Counted from the stretch's first letter, positions 1 through 8,040 are shown. The stretch: DNA of 13,427 nucleotides from CAYVLI01 sp964452105 [NCBI: uncultured Nitrospinota bacterium] (GCA_964452105.1 CAYVLI010000031.1:1-13427); one strand, 5' to 3'. Notes: generated by a model not told the origin, from the letters alone. Numbers and translations are program-made.

Positions 1-360
1 TCCTGGTGAGATAATCCATTATAGGTTGATAATTTTGGTACATGATCCGGGGGTTATAGCGGGAAATGACTCCGAATTTAACAATCCGGTTTTTTTCTGC
101 AGTCAGAGAGAAATTGGGGAAGCATATATTGAAAGCCAGAATAATCAGAAGAATTCTTATGGGTTTCATCCGTATAACTATCCAAAGCATTTGCTTCTTT
201 TCTGTGCAACCTGGCCGGAATGTCATTTGTGGGTAAAAAAAGGCAGGGATGAACTTTATACCGAGAACCATTAAGCTCGAGGATGAGATAACGACAATTC
301 AGATTTTCGCATCTATGCTTCATATTAAACACTAACGCCTCCAGTTTTGTCAATAGGATT
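1..360. other. Region without a recognisable gene
   Basis: I see no supported gene in this AT-rich stretch. An 82-codon frame on the + strand (26-274) and a 91-codon frame on the - strand (78-353) are open. Neither encodes a recognisable domain and neither has a good Shine-Dalgarno sequence. They overlap each other, as random open frames do. The stretch probably contains the promoter for the structured RNA candidate that begins near 364, but I found no convincing -35/-10 pair. Confidence 0.5.
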
Positions 361-363
361 TGA

Positions 364-595
364 ATTATAGGGCTGGTCCCCGGAGCGAAGTGAAGGATAT
401 CATCTGTTTTCGAGGCGGCTCTTCGTGCCGTACCGGAGGCATGGCGCCCTGGGACAATGAAAATTCCATGTGGAGGCTATGCCCTGGCGTGGTAACCTGT
501 CCTGGTGGGAAGGTTTTAAACCTGCCCGCACAAAACAGATGTGTAGGCGGTTCACTTTATCGGGGGGATTATCGCCTTAATGAATTATCATTTTT
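364..595 (+). ncRNA. Long rod-shaped structured RNA candidate, possibly 6S RNA-like
   Basis: Nested long-range helices can be paired by eye. They are 364-373 with 574-581 (two bulges), 377-381 with 564-568, 387-394 with 551-558, 401-410 with 532-541 (10 perfect pairs), 414-418 with 522-526, 449-456 with 498-505, 466-470 with 488-492, and 475-477 with 481-483 around a 3-nt loop. A larger bubble lies at 419-448 and 506-521, and 424-429 can form a side hairpin with 438-443. Several pairs are G·U only on the + strand (417/523, 450/504, 451/503, 387/558), which argues for + strand transcription. A T-run at 591-595 could mark the 3' end. Closing stem, central bubble and apical stem are the general plan of 6S RNA, the RNA polymerase-holding regulator. 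At roughly 220-230 nt it is longer than the usual 6S, and I cannot confirm the class. An inverted-repeat mobile element would also give a rod. The 89-codon frame over it (360-629) is probably a shadow. Confidence 0.45.
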
Positions 596-680
596 GTATG
601 AGGAATCGGGTTCATATGATGTTGATTAAAAGGATTTTTTAGTGATAGAGTTAGGGATTGATATGCTGATGTATGATAGG

Positions 681-705
681 GGAGGAGGAAATGCTTTATC
701 GTTAG
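681..705 (+). other. Four-codon mini-ORF with a strong Shine-Dalgarno
   Basis: A purine-rich GGAGGAGGAA directly precedes ATG-CTT-TAT-CGT-TAG (ATG at 691, stop ending at 705). It closely resembles the ribosome binding site and start of the acyl-CoA synthetase gene 57 bases downstream. It could be a regulatory minicistron in the leader, a relic of a duplicated start region, or chance. No product function is claimed. Confidence 0.25.
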
Positions 706-747
706 TGGATAGGCAGCATAAGGGATTTTATCACCAAAGGAGGAGAA

Positions 748-2250
748 ATGAGCGCTCTTTCGGAACTGCTGGAGAGTAGTGCGGAGAACTACGGGGATAA
801 GACCGCGCTAATCGTTGAGGATAAGAGGCTTGGCTACGTTGAGTTGAACGACCTGGCCAACAGGGCGGGAAACGCTCTTAAGAAACTGGGTGTGGAGAGG
901 GGGGATCGGGTATCGCTGTTGCTGCCGAACAGCATCGAATGTGTCGCTGCATACCATGGAATAGGCAAGATAGGTGCGGTTATCAACCCTCTAAACGTCA
1001 TGTACCGCGCCGAGGAGATAAAGTACATCATGGGGGATGCTGGTTCAAAGGCCGTGATAGCAATACCCGAGCTGCTTCCTACAATATTTGAGATAAAGAA
1101 AGAGCTGCCTTCACTGCAGACCGTGGTTACAACCGGTCGAGACGATGCAGATGGCGCTCTCTCATTTTACAGATTGCTTGATGAAAGCTCTTCGGAATCG
1201 GCGGTTGTCTCCTGTGAGGAAGACGATTTCCTCTTTTTCCCCTATACTTCAGGCACTACGGGAAGGCCCAAAGGGGCGCAGCTCACCCAGCGCAACATGA
1301 CCGTAAACGCCGAGATGTCTGCTATGGTCCATCTGCTGACCAAGCACGACTGCATCATCACCGCTCTGCCGCTTTTCCACGTGTTCGGAGGAAACGTGGT
1401 GATGAACGCTTCCTTTCTTGCGGGGTCAACCCTTGTTGTTTACCCTGCCTTTGAAGCGGAGAAAATGCTCCAGGGGATTCAGGAGCACCGCGCAACCGTT
1501 TTCGAAGGGGTGCCGACGATGTTCGCGCGCATGGTACACAACCCAGGCGCTTCGGCTTACGACACCGCTTCGCTGGAGCGGTGCGTGTCCGCAGGAGCCC
1601 CTTTGCCGCTCAAGGTGATGAGGGATTTCGAGGCGGCGTTCGACACCCGGATAATCGAGTCTTACGGCCTCACAGAGACGGGACTCGCCACCTCCGGCCC
1701 CGTTTACGGCTGTATCAAGCCCGGTTCTGTAGGTATCCCGTGCGCTTATACCCACGTGAGAGTAGTTGACGATGCGGATAAAGAGCTTCCTCCCGGGGAG
1801 ACCGGAGAGATAGCAATAAAAAGCCCTTCGGTGATGAAAGGATACCGCGGCCAGCCGGAAGCGACCGCAGAGGCGCTGAAGGGAGGCTGGTTCCACACCG
1901 GCGACCTGGGCAAACTGGATGAGGACGGTTACCTCTATATCGTCGACCGGAAGAAAGACATGATAATTACCGGCGGTTATAACGTTTATCCGGCCGAGGT
2001 GGAGAATGCTCTGTGTGCGCATCCTGCCATAGCCATGGCGGCGGTGGTGGGATTAGCCGACGAGGTGCGGGGAGAGGTGGTGAAGGCCCATGTTGTGCTT
2101 AAGGAAGGTGTGGAGCCGCCGTCGGTAGATGATATAATCGCCTTCTGCCGTGAGAAAATAGCGCCCTACAAGGCTCCGCGTCTGGTGGAGTTCAGGGAAA
2201 GCCTGCCTACGAGCACTGTAGGCAAGATTCTTAGAAGGGAACTGAGATAG
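748..2250 (+). CDS. Acyl-CoA synthetase (AMP-forming, ANL superfamily)
   Basis: This 500-aa cytoplasmic enzyme should activate a carboxylic acid, probably a fatty acid, to its acyl-CoA by way of an acyl-adenylate, using ATP and CoA. The ANL motifs appear in order: the Ser/Thr/Gly-rich ATP loop YTSGTTGRPKG at 166-176, FHVFGG near 210-215, SAGAPLP at 281-287, ESYGLTET at 304-311, HTGDLG at 383-388, the hinge VDRKKDMIITGG near 399-410, and the C-terminal catalytic Lys493 in STVGKI. The length is normal for the family. The start is fixed by AAAGGAGGA at 736-743, five bases before ATG. The nitronate monooxygenase-like gene follows after 40 bases, so the two are probably co-transcribed. Chain length and true substrate cannot be read from the sequence; medium- or long-chain fatty acids, or an aromatic acid, are possible. 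Confidence 0.9.
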   Translation: MSALSELLESSAENYGDKTALIVEDKRLGYVELNDLANRAGNALKKLGVERGDRVSLLLPNSIECVAAYHGIGKIGAVINPLNVMYRAEEIKYIMGDAGSKAVIAIPELLPTIFEIKKELPSLQTVVTTGRDDADGALSFYRLLDESSSESAVVSCEEDDFLFFPYTSGTTGRPKGAQLTQRNMTVNAEMSAMVHLLTKHDCIITALPLFHVFGGNVVMNASFLAGSTLVVYPAFEAEKMLQGIQEHRATVFEGVPTMFARMVHNPGASAYDTASLERCVSAGAPLPLKVMRDFEAAFDTRIIESYGLTETGLATSGPVYGCIKPGSVGIPCAYTHVRVVDDADKELPPGETGEIAIKSPSVMKGYRGQPEATAEALKGGWFHTGDLGKLDEDGYLYIVDRKKDMIITGGYNVYPAEVENALCAHPAIAMAAVVGLADEVRGEVVKAHVVLKEGVEPPSVDDIIAFCREKIAPYKAPRLVEFRESLPTSTVGKILRRELR

Positions 2251-2290
2251 TAGAGATATAGACCATTTTAGATGAAAAGGAGGCATAAAG

Positions 2291-3199
2291 ATGGAGTGGA
2301 ATACCTGGTTGACGGAGAGGGTCGGCATCAAATATCCAATAATTGCAGGAGCGCTTCACCGCATCGGAACGTCTGCACTGGCAGCGCCCTTCTCTGAGGC
2401 GGGGGGGCTGGGAAACATAGTGGCCGGTTCTTTCGAGACGCCTGAGGAGCTGACGGCGGATATAAGAAAGGCGCGGGAGATGACCGATAACCCCATCGCC
2501 GTGAACATATCCCTGGGCGGGGCATGCGCCAACCCCGCGGAGATGAGGGATGCCGCCATAGACCAGAAGGTGGATTGCATGTTCACATCCGTCTATAACG
2601 CCGAGGAGCACGGTAAGGTAATCAAGGCGGCGGGCATCCCCTGGATACACAAGATAGCCACCATGAAGCACGCACTGGCGGCTGAGCAGCAGGGCGCCGA
2701 CGCGGTGATCATAGTGGGTGTGGAAGGCGTCGGCCAGAAGAACAGGTACCAGAACACCACCCTCGTCAACATGGTCATGGCCAACCGCCTGCTCAAAATC
2801 CCCTTCATCGCCGCTGGTGGAATAGGGGATGCCAGGAGTTTCCTGGCAGCAATGGCTATGGGAGCGCAAGGGGTTTATCTGGGGACGGCCACCATGGCTC
2901 TGGAGGAGTGTCCCTGGTCTGAAAGGGGCAAGCAACTCCTGGTGGAGGCAGACTCCTTCGACCCGGAAACCATAGAGCGGATTTTTCAGCCTCCCACGTC
3001 GGAACGAGATGATAAGATAAAAAGAGGCGAGCGAGTGAGGGCGGGCGAATCGGGCGGGAACGCCTGGCTGGGTTCAATGGCCGTGGGCATGATAGATAGG
3101 GTAAAGACCGCCAGAGAGCTTATAGATGAGATCATAAACGGCGCCGAGGAGATACTGAAGGGCGATAACGCTTTAGCCAACTCCCTGCGCACGCTGTAA
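2291..3199 (+). CDS. Nitronate monooxygenase / FabK-like FMN flavoprotein with altered active site
   Basis: This 302-aa TIM-barrel FMN protein belongs to the 2-nitropropane dioxygenase (NMO/FabK) family. The N-terminal start of the barrel (GIKYPIIAGAL) and the phosphate-binding AAGGIGDARSF near 175-185 are typical. Family members usually carry GxEAGGHxG, whose His is the catalytic base. Here the segment is GVEGVGQKN at 143-151, so Gln149 stands where His is expected. This enzyme may therefore not be a classical nitronate monooxygenase. An enoyl reductase-like or other FMN-dependent role is possible, and linkage to the upstream acyl-CoA synthetase points towards acyl-CoA chemistry. ATG is preceded by AAAAGGAGG with a 7-base gap. 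The 3' end faces the permease gene at 3239 with only 39 bases between, and I see no clear hairpin terminator there. Confidence 0.85.
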   Translation: MEWNTWLTERVGIKYPIIAGALHRIGTSALAAPFSEAGGLGNIVAGSFETPEELTADIRKAREMTDNPIAVNISLGGACANPAEMRDAAIDQKVDCMFTSVYNAEEHGKVIKAAGIPWIHKIATMKHALAAEQQGADAVIIVGVEGVGQKNRYQNTTLVNMVMANRLLKIPFIAAGGIGDARSFLAAMAMGAQGVYLGTATMALEECPWSERGKQLLVEADSFDPETIERIFQPPTSERDDKIKRGERVRAGESGGNAWLGSMAVGMIDRVKTARELIDEIINGAEEILKGDNALANSLRTL

Positions 3200-3238
3200 G
3201 AGGACTTTTGTAGAGAGAGCGTCAGGCATGGAGGGTGT

Positions 3239-4456
3239 TCATTCGTAGCGCAGACATTCTATGGGGTCCAGGCCGGAGGCTCGCCGCGCAGGATAAAAAC
3301 CGAAAAAGATACCCACCAGGGCCGAGAACAGGAAGGCGGTGCCAATGGCCCAGGGAGTGAACATTGTGGGCCAGCCGGCCAGGGCGCTCACACTCTTTGA
3401 GCCCATGAGGCCTACGATGATGCCGATAATGCCCCCTATTACGCTCAGGACAAGGGCCTCGACCAGAAACTGTAGAAGTATATCCGAACCTTTCGCACCA
3501 ACTGCCATGCGAAGTCCTATCTCACGGGTGCGCTCGGTGACTGAGACCAGCATTATATTCATGATGCCGATGCCGCCAACAATCAGTGATACGGAAGCGA
3601 CGCTGGCCAAGAGGATGGTCATGATGCGGCTGGCGCCTGCGGCCGTTCGGGCGATGTCCTCCATGGTGCGGATGGTGAAATCGGGTTCCTCTCCCGGGCG
3701 AAGCCGGTGACGTCTGCGCAGGATACGGTCTATTTGCTCCTGTGCTTCAGATACGGAGGCGGAATCGGAAGCCGATGCCAGAATTATACTTACTCTACCC
3801 AGAATGCGGGCGCCGATGACACGCTTCTCCGCGGTTGAAAAGGGTATGAAGACCACATCGTCCTGATCCTGTCCGATAGGGGACTGGCCTTTGGGCTTGA
3901 GCACCCCTATCACCCGCAAGGGCACTCGCTTCACGCGTATCGTCTGGCCTACGGGATCCTGCCCGCGGCCGAACAGGTTTTCCACCACCGTCTGCCCCAG
4001 CACGGCTACCTTCGCCGCAGACCCATCTTCGGCCCAGGTGAAAACGCGGCCCGATTTCGCATCCCAGTCGCGAAGGGGGAAAAAATCCGGGCTCACGCCC
4101 GTCACGCTTGTGTGCCAGTTCCTGTTTCCGCTGACAATCTGAAGCACGGCCCGCCGGGCATAGGAGACTATCTTTACTGTTTCCGCCTCGTGGGTGATGG
4201 CCCGGGCGTCCTCCACTGTAAGGCGCATGGAGCTTCCCGCTGCGCTGCGAACACCCCCCGCCGTGGTGGTTCCAGGAAGAACGAACAGTAAATCCCGCCC
4301 CAGGCTGGCGATGGAGGCCTGTATGCTGGAATTGGCCCCCTGGCTGATGCTCACCATAGTGATGAAGGCGGCAGCGCCGATTATTACCCCCAGCATGGTG
4401 AGGATGCTGCGCATCTTGTTGCGAGCCAGTGCTCGGAAGGCTTCTCTGATAATCAA
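3239..4456 (-). CDS. MacB/FtsX-type ABC transporter permease
   Basis: This 405-aa membrane protein is the transmembrane half of a MacB-type exporter. One N-terminal TM helix (about 17-36) follows the conserved RNKMRSILTMLGVIIGAAA segment. A large extracytoplasmic core domain (about 40-275) comes next, then three C-terminal TM helices (about 279-304, 328-356, 367-390) containing GGIGIMNIMLVSVTERTREIG, the FtsX signature. The start is TTG at 4456: an in-frame TAA lies only 12 bases upstream with no ATG between, and the mature-looking N-terminus begins exactly there. The purine-rich AAAGGGGCGGG upstream serves as the ribosome binding site. It is the last gene of the adaptor-ATPase-permease operon, 79 bases after the ATPase. 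In E. coli MacB, ATPase and permease are fused; here they are separate, as in many MacB-like exporters. The substrate is unknown (antibiotic, peptide, lipid or siderophore are all possible). Confidence 0.9.
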   Translation of the reverse strand: MIIREAFRALARNKMRSILTMLGVIIGAAAFITMVSISQGANSSIQASIASLGRDLLFVLPGTTTAGGVRSAAGSSMRLTVEDARAITHEAETVKIVSYARRAVLQIVSGNRNWHTSVTGVSPDFFPLRDWDAKSGRVFTWAEDGSAAKVAVLGQTVVENLFGRGQDPVGQTIRVKRVPLRVIGVLKPKGQSPIGQDQDDVVFIPFSTAEKRVIGARILGRVSIILASASDSASVSEAQEQIDRILRRRHRLRPGEEPDFTIRTMEDIARTAAGASRIMTILLASVASVSLIVGGIGIMNIMLVSVTERTREIGLRMAVGAKGSDILLQFLVEALVLSVIGGIIGIIVGLMGSKSVSALAGWPTMFTPWAIGTAFLFSALVGIFFGFYPARRASGLDPIECLRYE

Positions 4457-4535
4457 AGTCCCGCCCCTTTAGAAGGTCAGGTTTTTTATGGATACCATAA
4501 CTCAAGGCAATCCTGACAACAAGAGACGAATGATA

Positions 4536-5249
4536 TTACTGTAGGCCTGGCGTACGTGTGTCTTCCTGAATAAAACCGTCCTTGAGCACTATCAGGCGCT
4601 GTGCATAGGCTGCTATGTTCGGTTCATGTGTCACCATAAGAATGGTGATCCCCTGACTCTGGTGCAGCTCTTGAAGCAGGTTCATTATCTCTTCCCCGGT
4701 GGTGCTGTCCAGGTTGCCTGTGGGTTCATCGGCCATGAGCAGCGATGGTGAGTTGACCAGGGCCCTGGCGATGGCCACGCGCTGTTGTTGTCCTCCTGAT
4801 AGCTGGCTGGGGTGGTGTTTCCCCCTGCCCGAGAGTCCAACCCTGTCAAGAAGCTCGGCCGCTTTTTCCCTCCTCTGCCGGAGCGGGACGCGGCTGTAGT
4901 TGAGGGGGAGTTCCACGTTTTCCAGTGCCGAGGCCCGGGGAAGCAGGTTGAAGCTCTGAAAGACGAAACCGACGCTCGAGTTGCGGATATCTGCCCGTTC
5001 GTTCCTGCTCAGACTGGAAGCGGCTCTGCCCTCAAAGATATATTCTCCCGATGTGGGCCTGTCCAGAAGCCCCAGGATGTTCAGCAAGGTCGATTTGCCG
5101 GAGCCAGACTGGCCGCTTACGGCTACGAACTCGCCGCTGCTGATACTCAAATCGACTTCACGCAGGGCATGCACCTCAACATCTCCCATAAGATAGCTTT
5201 TACAGAGTTTCCTGGTTTCAATGAGATTGCTGTCATTTTTGCAGTTCAT
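4536..5249 (-). CDS. MacB/LolD-type ABC transporter ATPase
   Basis: This 237-aa cytoplasmic nucleotide-binding protein powers the neighbouring permease. Visible motifs are Walker [10 protein letters not shown] (46-54), Q-loop Gln98 in [10 protein letters not shown], signature LSGGQQQR (150-157), Walker B LLMADEP (170-176) followed by the D-loop GNLD, and the switch His208 in MVTHEP. The spacing and the sequence around the Q-loop are those of the MacB/LolD/FtsE group (MJ0796-like). It starts nine bases after the adaptor's stop codon, and the permease follows, so the three genes form one operon. The length is normal for a stand-alone subunit. Confidence 0.93.
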   Translation of the reverse strand: MNCKNDSNLIETRKLCKSYLMGDVEVHALREVDLSISSGEFVAVSGQSGSGKSTLLNILGLLDRPTSGEYIFEGRAASSLSRNERADIRNSSVGFVFQSFNLLPRASALENVELPLNYSRVPLRQRREKAAELLDRVGLSGRGKHHPSQLSGGQQQRVAIARALVNSPSLLMADEPTGNLDSTTGEEIMNLLQELHQSQGITILMVTHEPNIAAYAQRLIVLKDGFIQEDTRTPGLQ

Positions 5250-5258
5250 GAAACACGA

Positions 5259-6905
5259 TTACCTGAACCTGCGGAAACCGAAACCGGGAGGAACTGAGTT
5301 CTTCTTCCGCTGTTTTTGATCGTAGGCCACCCCGATTACCACTTCCTGCCTTTCCTTGAGTTTCCCGCTTATTAGCTCATAATAGCTGCCATCAAATATC
5401 CCTAAAAGGACGGGGACTCTCATCGGCCCGTCTTGCTCCGATAGGGTCCACACGGCGGCCTTGAGGCCACCTTTGCGGGCAGCCTTGCGTCTGGCATCCC
5501 AGGCAGCAGTTAGATTGTCATACCGTGATTTCTGTTCTTCGGTGAGGATGTTTCTGATCTTACGGCGGCTGTCGGCCCTTATCTGCTTGATCTTCGATTC
5601 TCGCCCCCGCCCCTCGGGAAGCGCCAGAAATTTTTGTCGACCAGCGTTGAGGATTCGTGAAAGCTGTTCCTGCTGCTCCTGTGTTAGCTGCAGTTTGGCG
5701 GTCAACGTCTGCTGGATCTTCTCTAACTTCCTGCCGCTTCTTTGCGTCCGGGATTTATCCGCTTCATCCTTATTGCCATCGGCCGCTGCAGATGGCTTGA
5801 AACGGAGGGCGGCAGCGGGAACCTTAAGAACGTCTTGACGACTTGCTTTGATAATATTGACGTTAGCGGTCATCCCCGGTTTGAGTTTGAAGTCGCTGTT
5901 GGAGACCTCTATGATTACATCGTAAGTAACCACGTTCTGTGATTCTCTGGGCATGTTCCTCACCTGGATTGCCCTTCCCTCGAATGTTCTGTCGGGATAG
6001 GCGTCAACGGTGAAAGTAGCCGTTTGACCTTCTTGGATACCCCCGATGTCCGCCTCGTCCACGCTGGCGATGACTTGCATGATGGACAGGTCTTCGGCTA
6101 TGGTAAACAGAGTGGGGGCCTGCAGGCTTGCGGCCACCGTCTGGCCCACGTCAACGTCGCGCGAGATGACTATGCCTTCAACCGGAGAATAGATTACAGT
6201 GTGTCCCAGGTCTATCTCCGCTGTTTTCAGGGTGGCCTCCGCCTGCCGCACGCGTGCCAGTGCGGTCTGGTATCGCGCCTGGGCCACCTTGACTTCTATC
6301 CTTGCGGCCTCTAACTGAGCCTCGTTGGATGAGAGGCTTGCGAGCGCCTCCCGTTTCTGAGCCAGGGCGGAGTTATAGGCGGTGGTTACGCTGTCCAGCG
6401 TCGATTCGGGTATCATGCCCTTGCGGAAAAGAGATTTCTGCCTCTCCAGGGTCTTTCGCGTGTCCTCGACGGTCACTTCGCACTTTTCCACAAAAGCTCT
6501 GGCCTGTTCCAATTTATAGCGCATGTTTCTCACCTGAGCGCGTTTGGATTCCATTTCGGCCAGGCCAGTCGCGGCCGCCGCCTTGGAAGCTTCCAGGTTG
6601 GCCTGGGCGACATCTACCTTGCCCTGGAAGAGGTCGGGTTCTATCAAAGCAACCGTCTGTCCTTTGGTTACCAGCGAGTTGTAATCTACCAGTATCTCCT
6701 TTATCCTCCCGGACACCTGGCTTCCCACCGGTACCAGGGTCACCGCACGCACCATCCCCGTGGCGCTGACCACGGTCTCCATGTCTCCACGTAATACCTT
6801 GGAAGTTCGGTACTTAAGAGGAGCTTGAGCGGTGTGGCGGGTAGCGGCCCAGGTAATGACAACCCCGGAGACTACCACAGCGACTATCCAGATGGCCCTT
6901 CTCAT
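5259..6905 (-). CDS. MacA-like periplasmic adaptor (HlyD family) with inserted LTxxQ domain
   Basis: This 548-aa membrane-fusion protein should link the MacB-type ATPase/permease to its exit path. ATG at 6905 is preferred over one 12 codons upstream, because a G-run ribosome site lies just before it and translation then begins with a normal membrane anchor (MRRAIWIVAVVV). The order is: N-terminal TM (about 4-20), first lipoyl half (PVGSQVSGRIKEI), a long alpha-helical coiled coil (about 95-235), second lipoyl half (SPVEGIVISRDVDVGQTV), beta-barrel (about 275-355), and a C-terminal membrane-proximal domain. Residues about 376-478 interrupt this last domain with a charged helical segment containing LTQEQ (407-411) and LTEEQ (454-458), the repeated motif of Spy/CpxP/ZraP-type stress proteins. 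Typical MacA is about 370-400 aa, so the insert and tail account for the extra length. No TolC-like partner lies in the window. The operon is probably driven by the promoter at 6958-6986. Confidence 0.88.
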   Translation of the reverse strand: MRRAIWIVAVVVSGVVITWAATRHTAQAPLKYRTSKVLRGDMETVVSATGMVRAVTLVPVGSQVSGRIKEILVDYNSLVTKGQTVALIEPDLFQGKVDVAQANLEASKAAAATGLAEMESKRAQVRNMRYKLEQARAFVEKCEVTVEDTRKTLERQKSLFRKGMIPESTLDSVTTAYNSALAQKREALASLSSNEAQLEAARIEVKVAQARYQTALARVRQAEATLKTAEIDLGHTVIYSPVEGIVISRDVDVGQTVAASLQAPTLFTIAEDLSIMQVIASVDEADIGGIQEGQTATFTVDAYPDRTFEGRAIQVRNMPRESQNVVTYDVIIEVSNSDFKLKPGMTANVNIIKASRQDVLKVPAAALRFKPSAAADGNKDEADKSRTQRSGRKLEKIQQTLTAKLQLTQEQQEQLSRILNAGRQKFLALPEGRGRESKIKQIRADSRRKIRNILTEEQKSRYDNLTAAWDARRKAARKGGLKAAVWTLSEQDGPMRVPVLLGIFDGSYYELISGKLKERQEVVIGVAYDQKQRKKNSVPPGFGFRRFR

Positions 6906-6957
6906 GAAATACCCCCCATGGCAAAAGAAAAGGGTCAGCAAAGCGTTTGTTAATTAT

Positions 6958-6986
6958 ACTATATAGTGGGGTTTAAACGGGTTCAA
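6958..6986 (-). promoter_or_regulatory. Candidate sigma70-type promoter for the adaptor/ABC operon
   Basis: On the - strand TTGAAC (6986-6981) is followed after exactly 17 bases by TATAGT (6963-6958). An overlapping TATAAT lies at 6958-6953. The -10 region overlaps the perfect palindrome ACTATATAGT (6958-6967), a possible operator. The adaptor ATG is about 50 bases downstream. This is pattern-based only. Confidence 0.45.
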
Positions 6987-7011
6987 AATGGATAGTATCC
7001 GGCTAAGGATT

Positions 7012-7070
7012 TTAGATTTCTTTTGATTTGACAAGTTAGATTTCTCTCTGTTAAGTTTCAAAACTATATT
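7012..7070 (+). promoter_or_regulatory. Control region of the QueG-like gene with a direct repeat
   Basis: TTAGATTTCT occurs twice in direct orientation (7012-7021 and 7036-7045, 24 bases start to start). A consensus -35 TTGACA (7028-7033) lies between the copies. A TATATT box (7065-7070) sits about 28 bases before the start codon. The -35 and this box are too far apart to form one promoter, so the true -10 is unclear. The repeats could be a regulator's half-sites in this divergent intergenic region. Confidence 0.3.
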
Positions 7071-7098
7071 TGTCACATAGAGGGTGCAGGAGGGCGGG

Positions 7099-7848
7099 AT
7101 GAGGGAAGGCATTGAACGACTGCAGGATGAGTTGGAGCAGACGGCGAGGGACCTGGGCATGGAGATGTTCGGCGTTGCCGACGTGACCCCCGCCCACGAT
7201 CACATGGTGAGCCTGGGGGGCGAATTCCTGAGAGAGTTCCCGCGTGCTATTTCCCTGGGCTCACGTCTTTCAGACGCGGTGGTGAATCAGATAGAGAATC
7301 ATGGCAATGAAGGGCTGATAAGGAGCTACCAATGGCACGTTTACCAGATTACCAACCGTTTTCTGGATGGCGCCGCCCACCGGCTGACGAAAATCCTGCA
7401 GGCGGCGGGCTATCAGGCTTACCCGGTACATGCGTCGCAGTATTACAATATCGAGGGATTGAACGGGATAATTTCCAACAAGATGGCCGCCCATTTATCC
7501 GGGCTGGGGTGGATAGGCAAGAGCGTGCTGCTGGTGACCCCCGAGTTCGGCCCACGCGTGAGGTGGGCTACCGTGCTCACCGATGCGCCGCTCGAAGCGG
7601 GCGAACCCATGTCCCGCCGCTGCGGCGACTGCACCGAATGCCTTGAAATATGCCCGGTTTCGGCCTTCACGGGAGCGGATTTCTCCACCGATATGCCCAG
7701 AGAGGCTTTTTTCGATGCGAGGGCCTGCGCCGATTACGCCAGGAACAGGCATAAGACCGTTATGAGCAAACTCGCCGACGGAAACAACTGCGGGCTGTGC
7801 GTGTTCGTCTGTCCGTATGGGTGGAAAACCGGGCCAGAAGCGCCGTAG
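7099..7848 (+). CDS. QueG-like double [4Fe-4S] cluster protein
   Basis: This 249-aa cytoplasmic iron-sulfur protein is related to epoxyqueuosine reductase (QueG) and to the corrinoid/ferredoxin proteins around it. Eight Cys appear in the QueG order: CGDCTECLEICP in the middle, a lone Cys in DARAC, then CGLCVFVCPYG close to the C-terminus, enough for two [4Fe-4S] clusters. Upstream, GLGWIGKSVLLVTPEFGPRVR is the conserved stretch before the clusters in this family. QueG itself is about 350-380 aa with a HEAT-like C-terminal part. This protein stops just after the second cluster, so it belongs to the short relatives whose reaction is not established. ATG 7099 is chosen over GTG 7084 because AGGAGG (7088-7093) sits five bases before it. 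The ferritin-like and selenoprotein genes lie downstream on the same strand. Confidence 0.82.
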   Translation: MREGIERLQDELEQTARDLGMEMFGVADVTPAHDHMVSLGGEFLREFPRAISLGSRLSDAVVNQIENHGNEGLIRSYQWHVYQITNRFLDGAAHRLTKILQAAGYQAYPVHASQYYNIEGLNGIISNKMAAHLSGLGWIGKSVLLVTPEFGPRVRWATVLTDAPLEAGEPMSRRCGDCTECLEICPVSAFTGADFSTDMPREAFFDARACADYARNRHKTVMSKLADGNNCGLCVFVCPYGWKTGPEAP

Positions 7849-7914
7849 CTCCTGCAAGGGCCGACTGCCGAAGGCTTTTGCAAATCCATCTGGGTATGAA
7901 TCGCCCGCCGTCTC

Positions 7915-7942
7915 TTGATGTTTTTTCCCTGGGGATTAGAAT
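7915..7942 (+). promoter_or_regulatory. Candidate promoter for the ferritin-like/selenoprotein genes
   Basis: TTGATG (7915-7920) and TAGAAT (7937-7942) are separated by 16 bases, in the 192-base gap before the ferritin-like gene. The implied leader would be about 90 nt. I see no terminator between 7848 and this site, so read-through from the QueG-like gene is also possible. Confidence 0.35.
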
Positions 7943-8040
7943 AATCATCAGGAGGAGAATGCTGTTTCCAGTTAATATTATACTTGCTGAATGCTCAGTC
8001 CGGGGCGCTCATTACCGCCGCCTTGAGGAGGGATTGGATA

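Noticed and set aside
400-545. tRNA-Sec (selC), tmRNA, RNase P RNA or SRP RNA as identity of the structured RNA
   Set aside because: No T-arm GGTTCRA, no tmRNA ends, no RNase P core and no SRP GGAAG/AGCAG loop sequence is visible in it.
360-629. 89-codon + strand frame near the window start
   Set aside because: No family resemblance and no Shine-Dalgarno. The DNA instead shows nested helices with + strand G·U pairs, as expected of a structured RNA.
1426-2022. 198-codon - strand frame opposite the acyl-CoA synthetase
   Set aside because: It lies entirely within a gene with all ANL motifs intact on the + strand.
2231-2935. 234-codon - strand frame opposite the NMO-like gene
   Set aside because: Shadow of a clearly coding + strand gene; no motifs.
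3795-4505. 236-codon - strand frame overlapping the permease in another frame
   Set aside because: Out-of-frame shadow; the permease frame carries the FtsX signature and TM helices.
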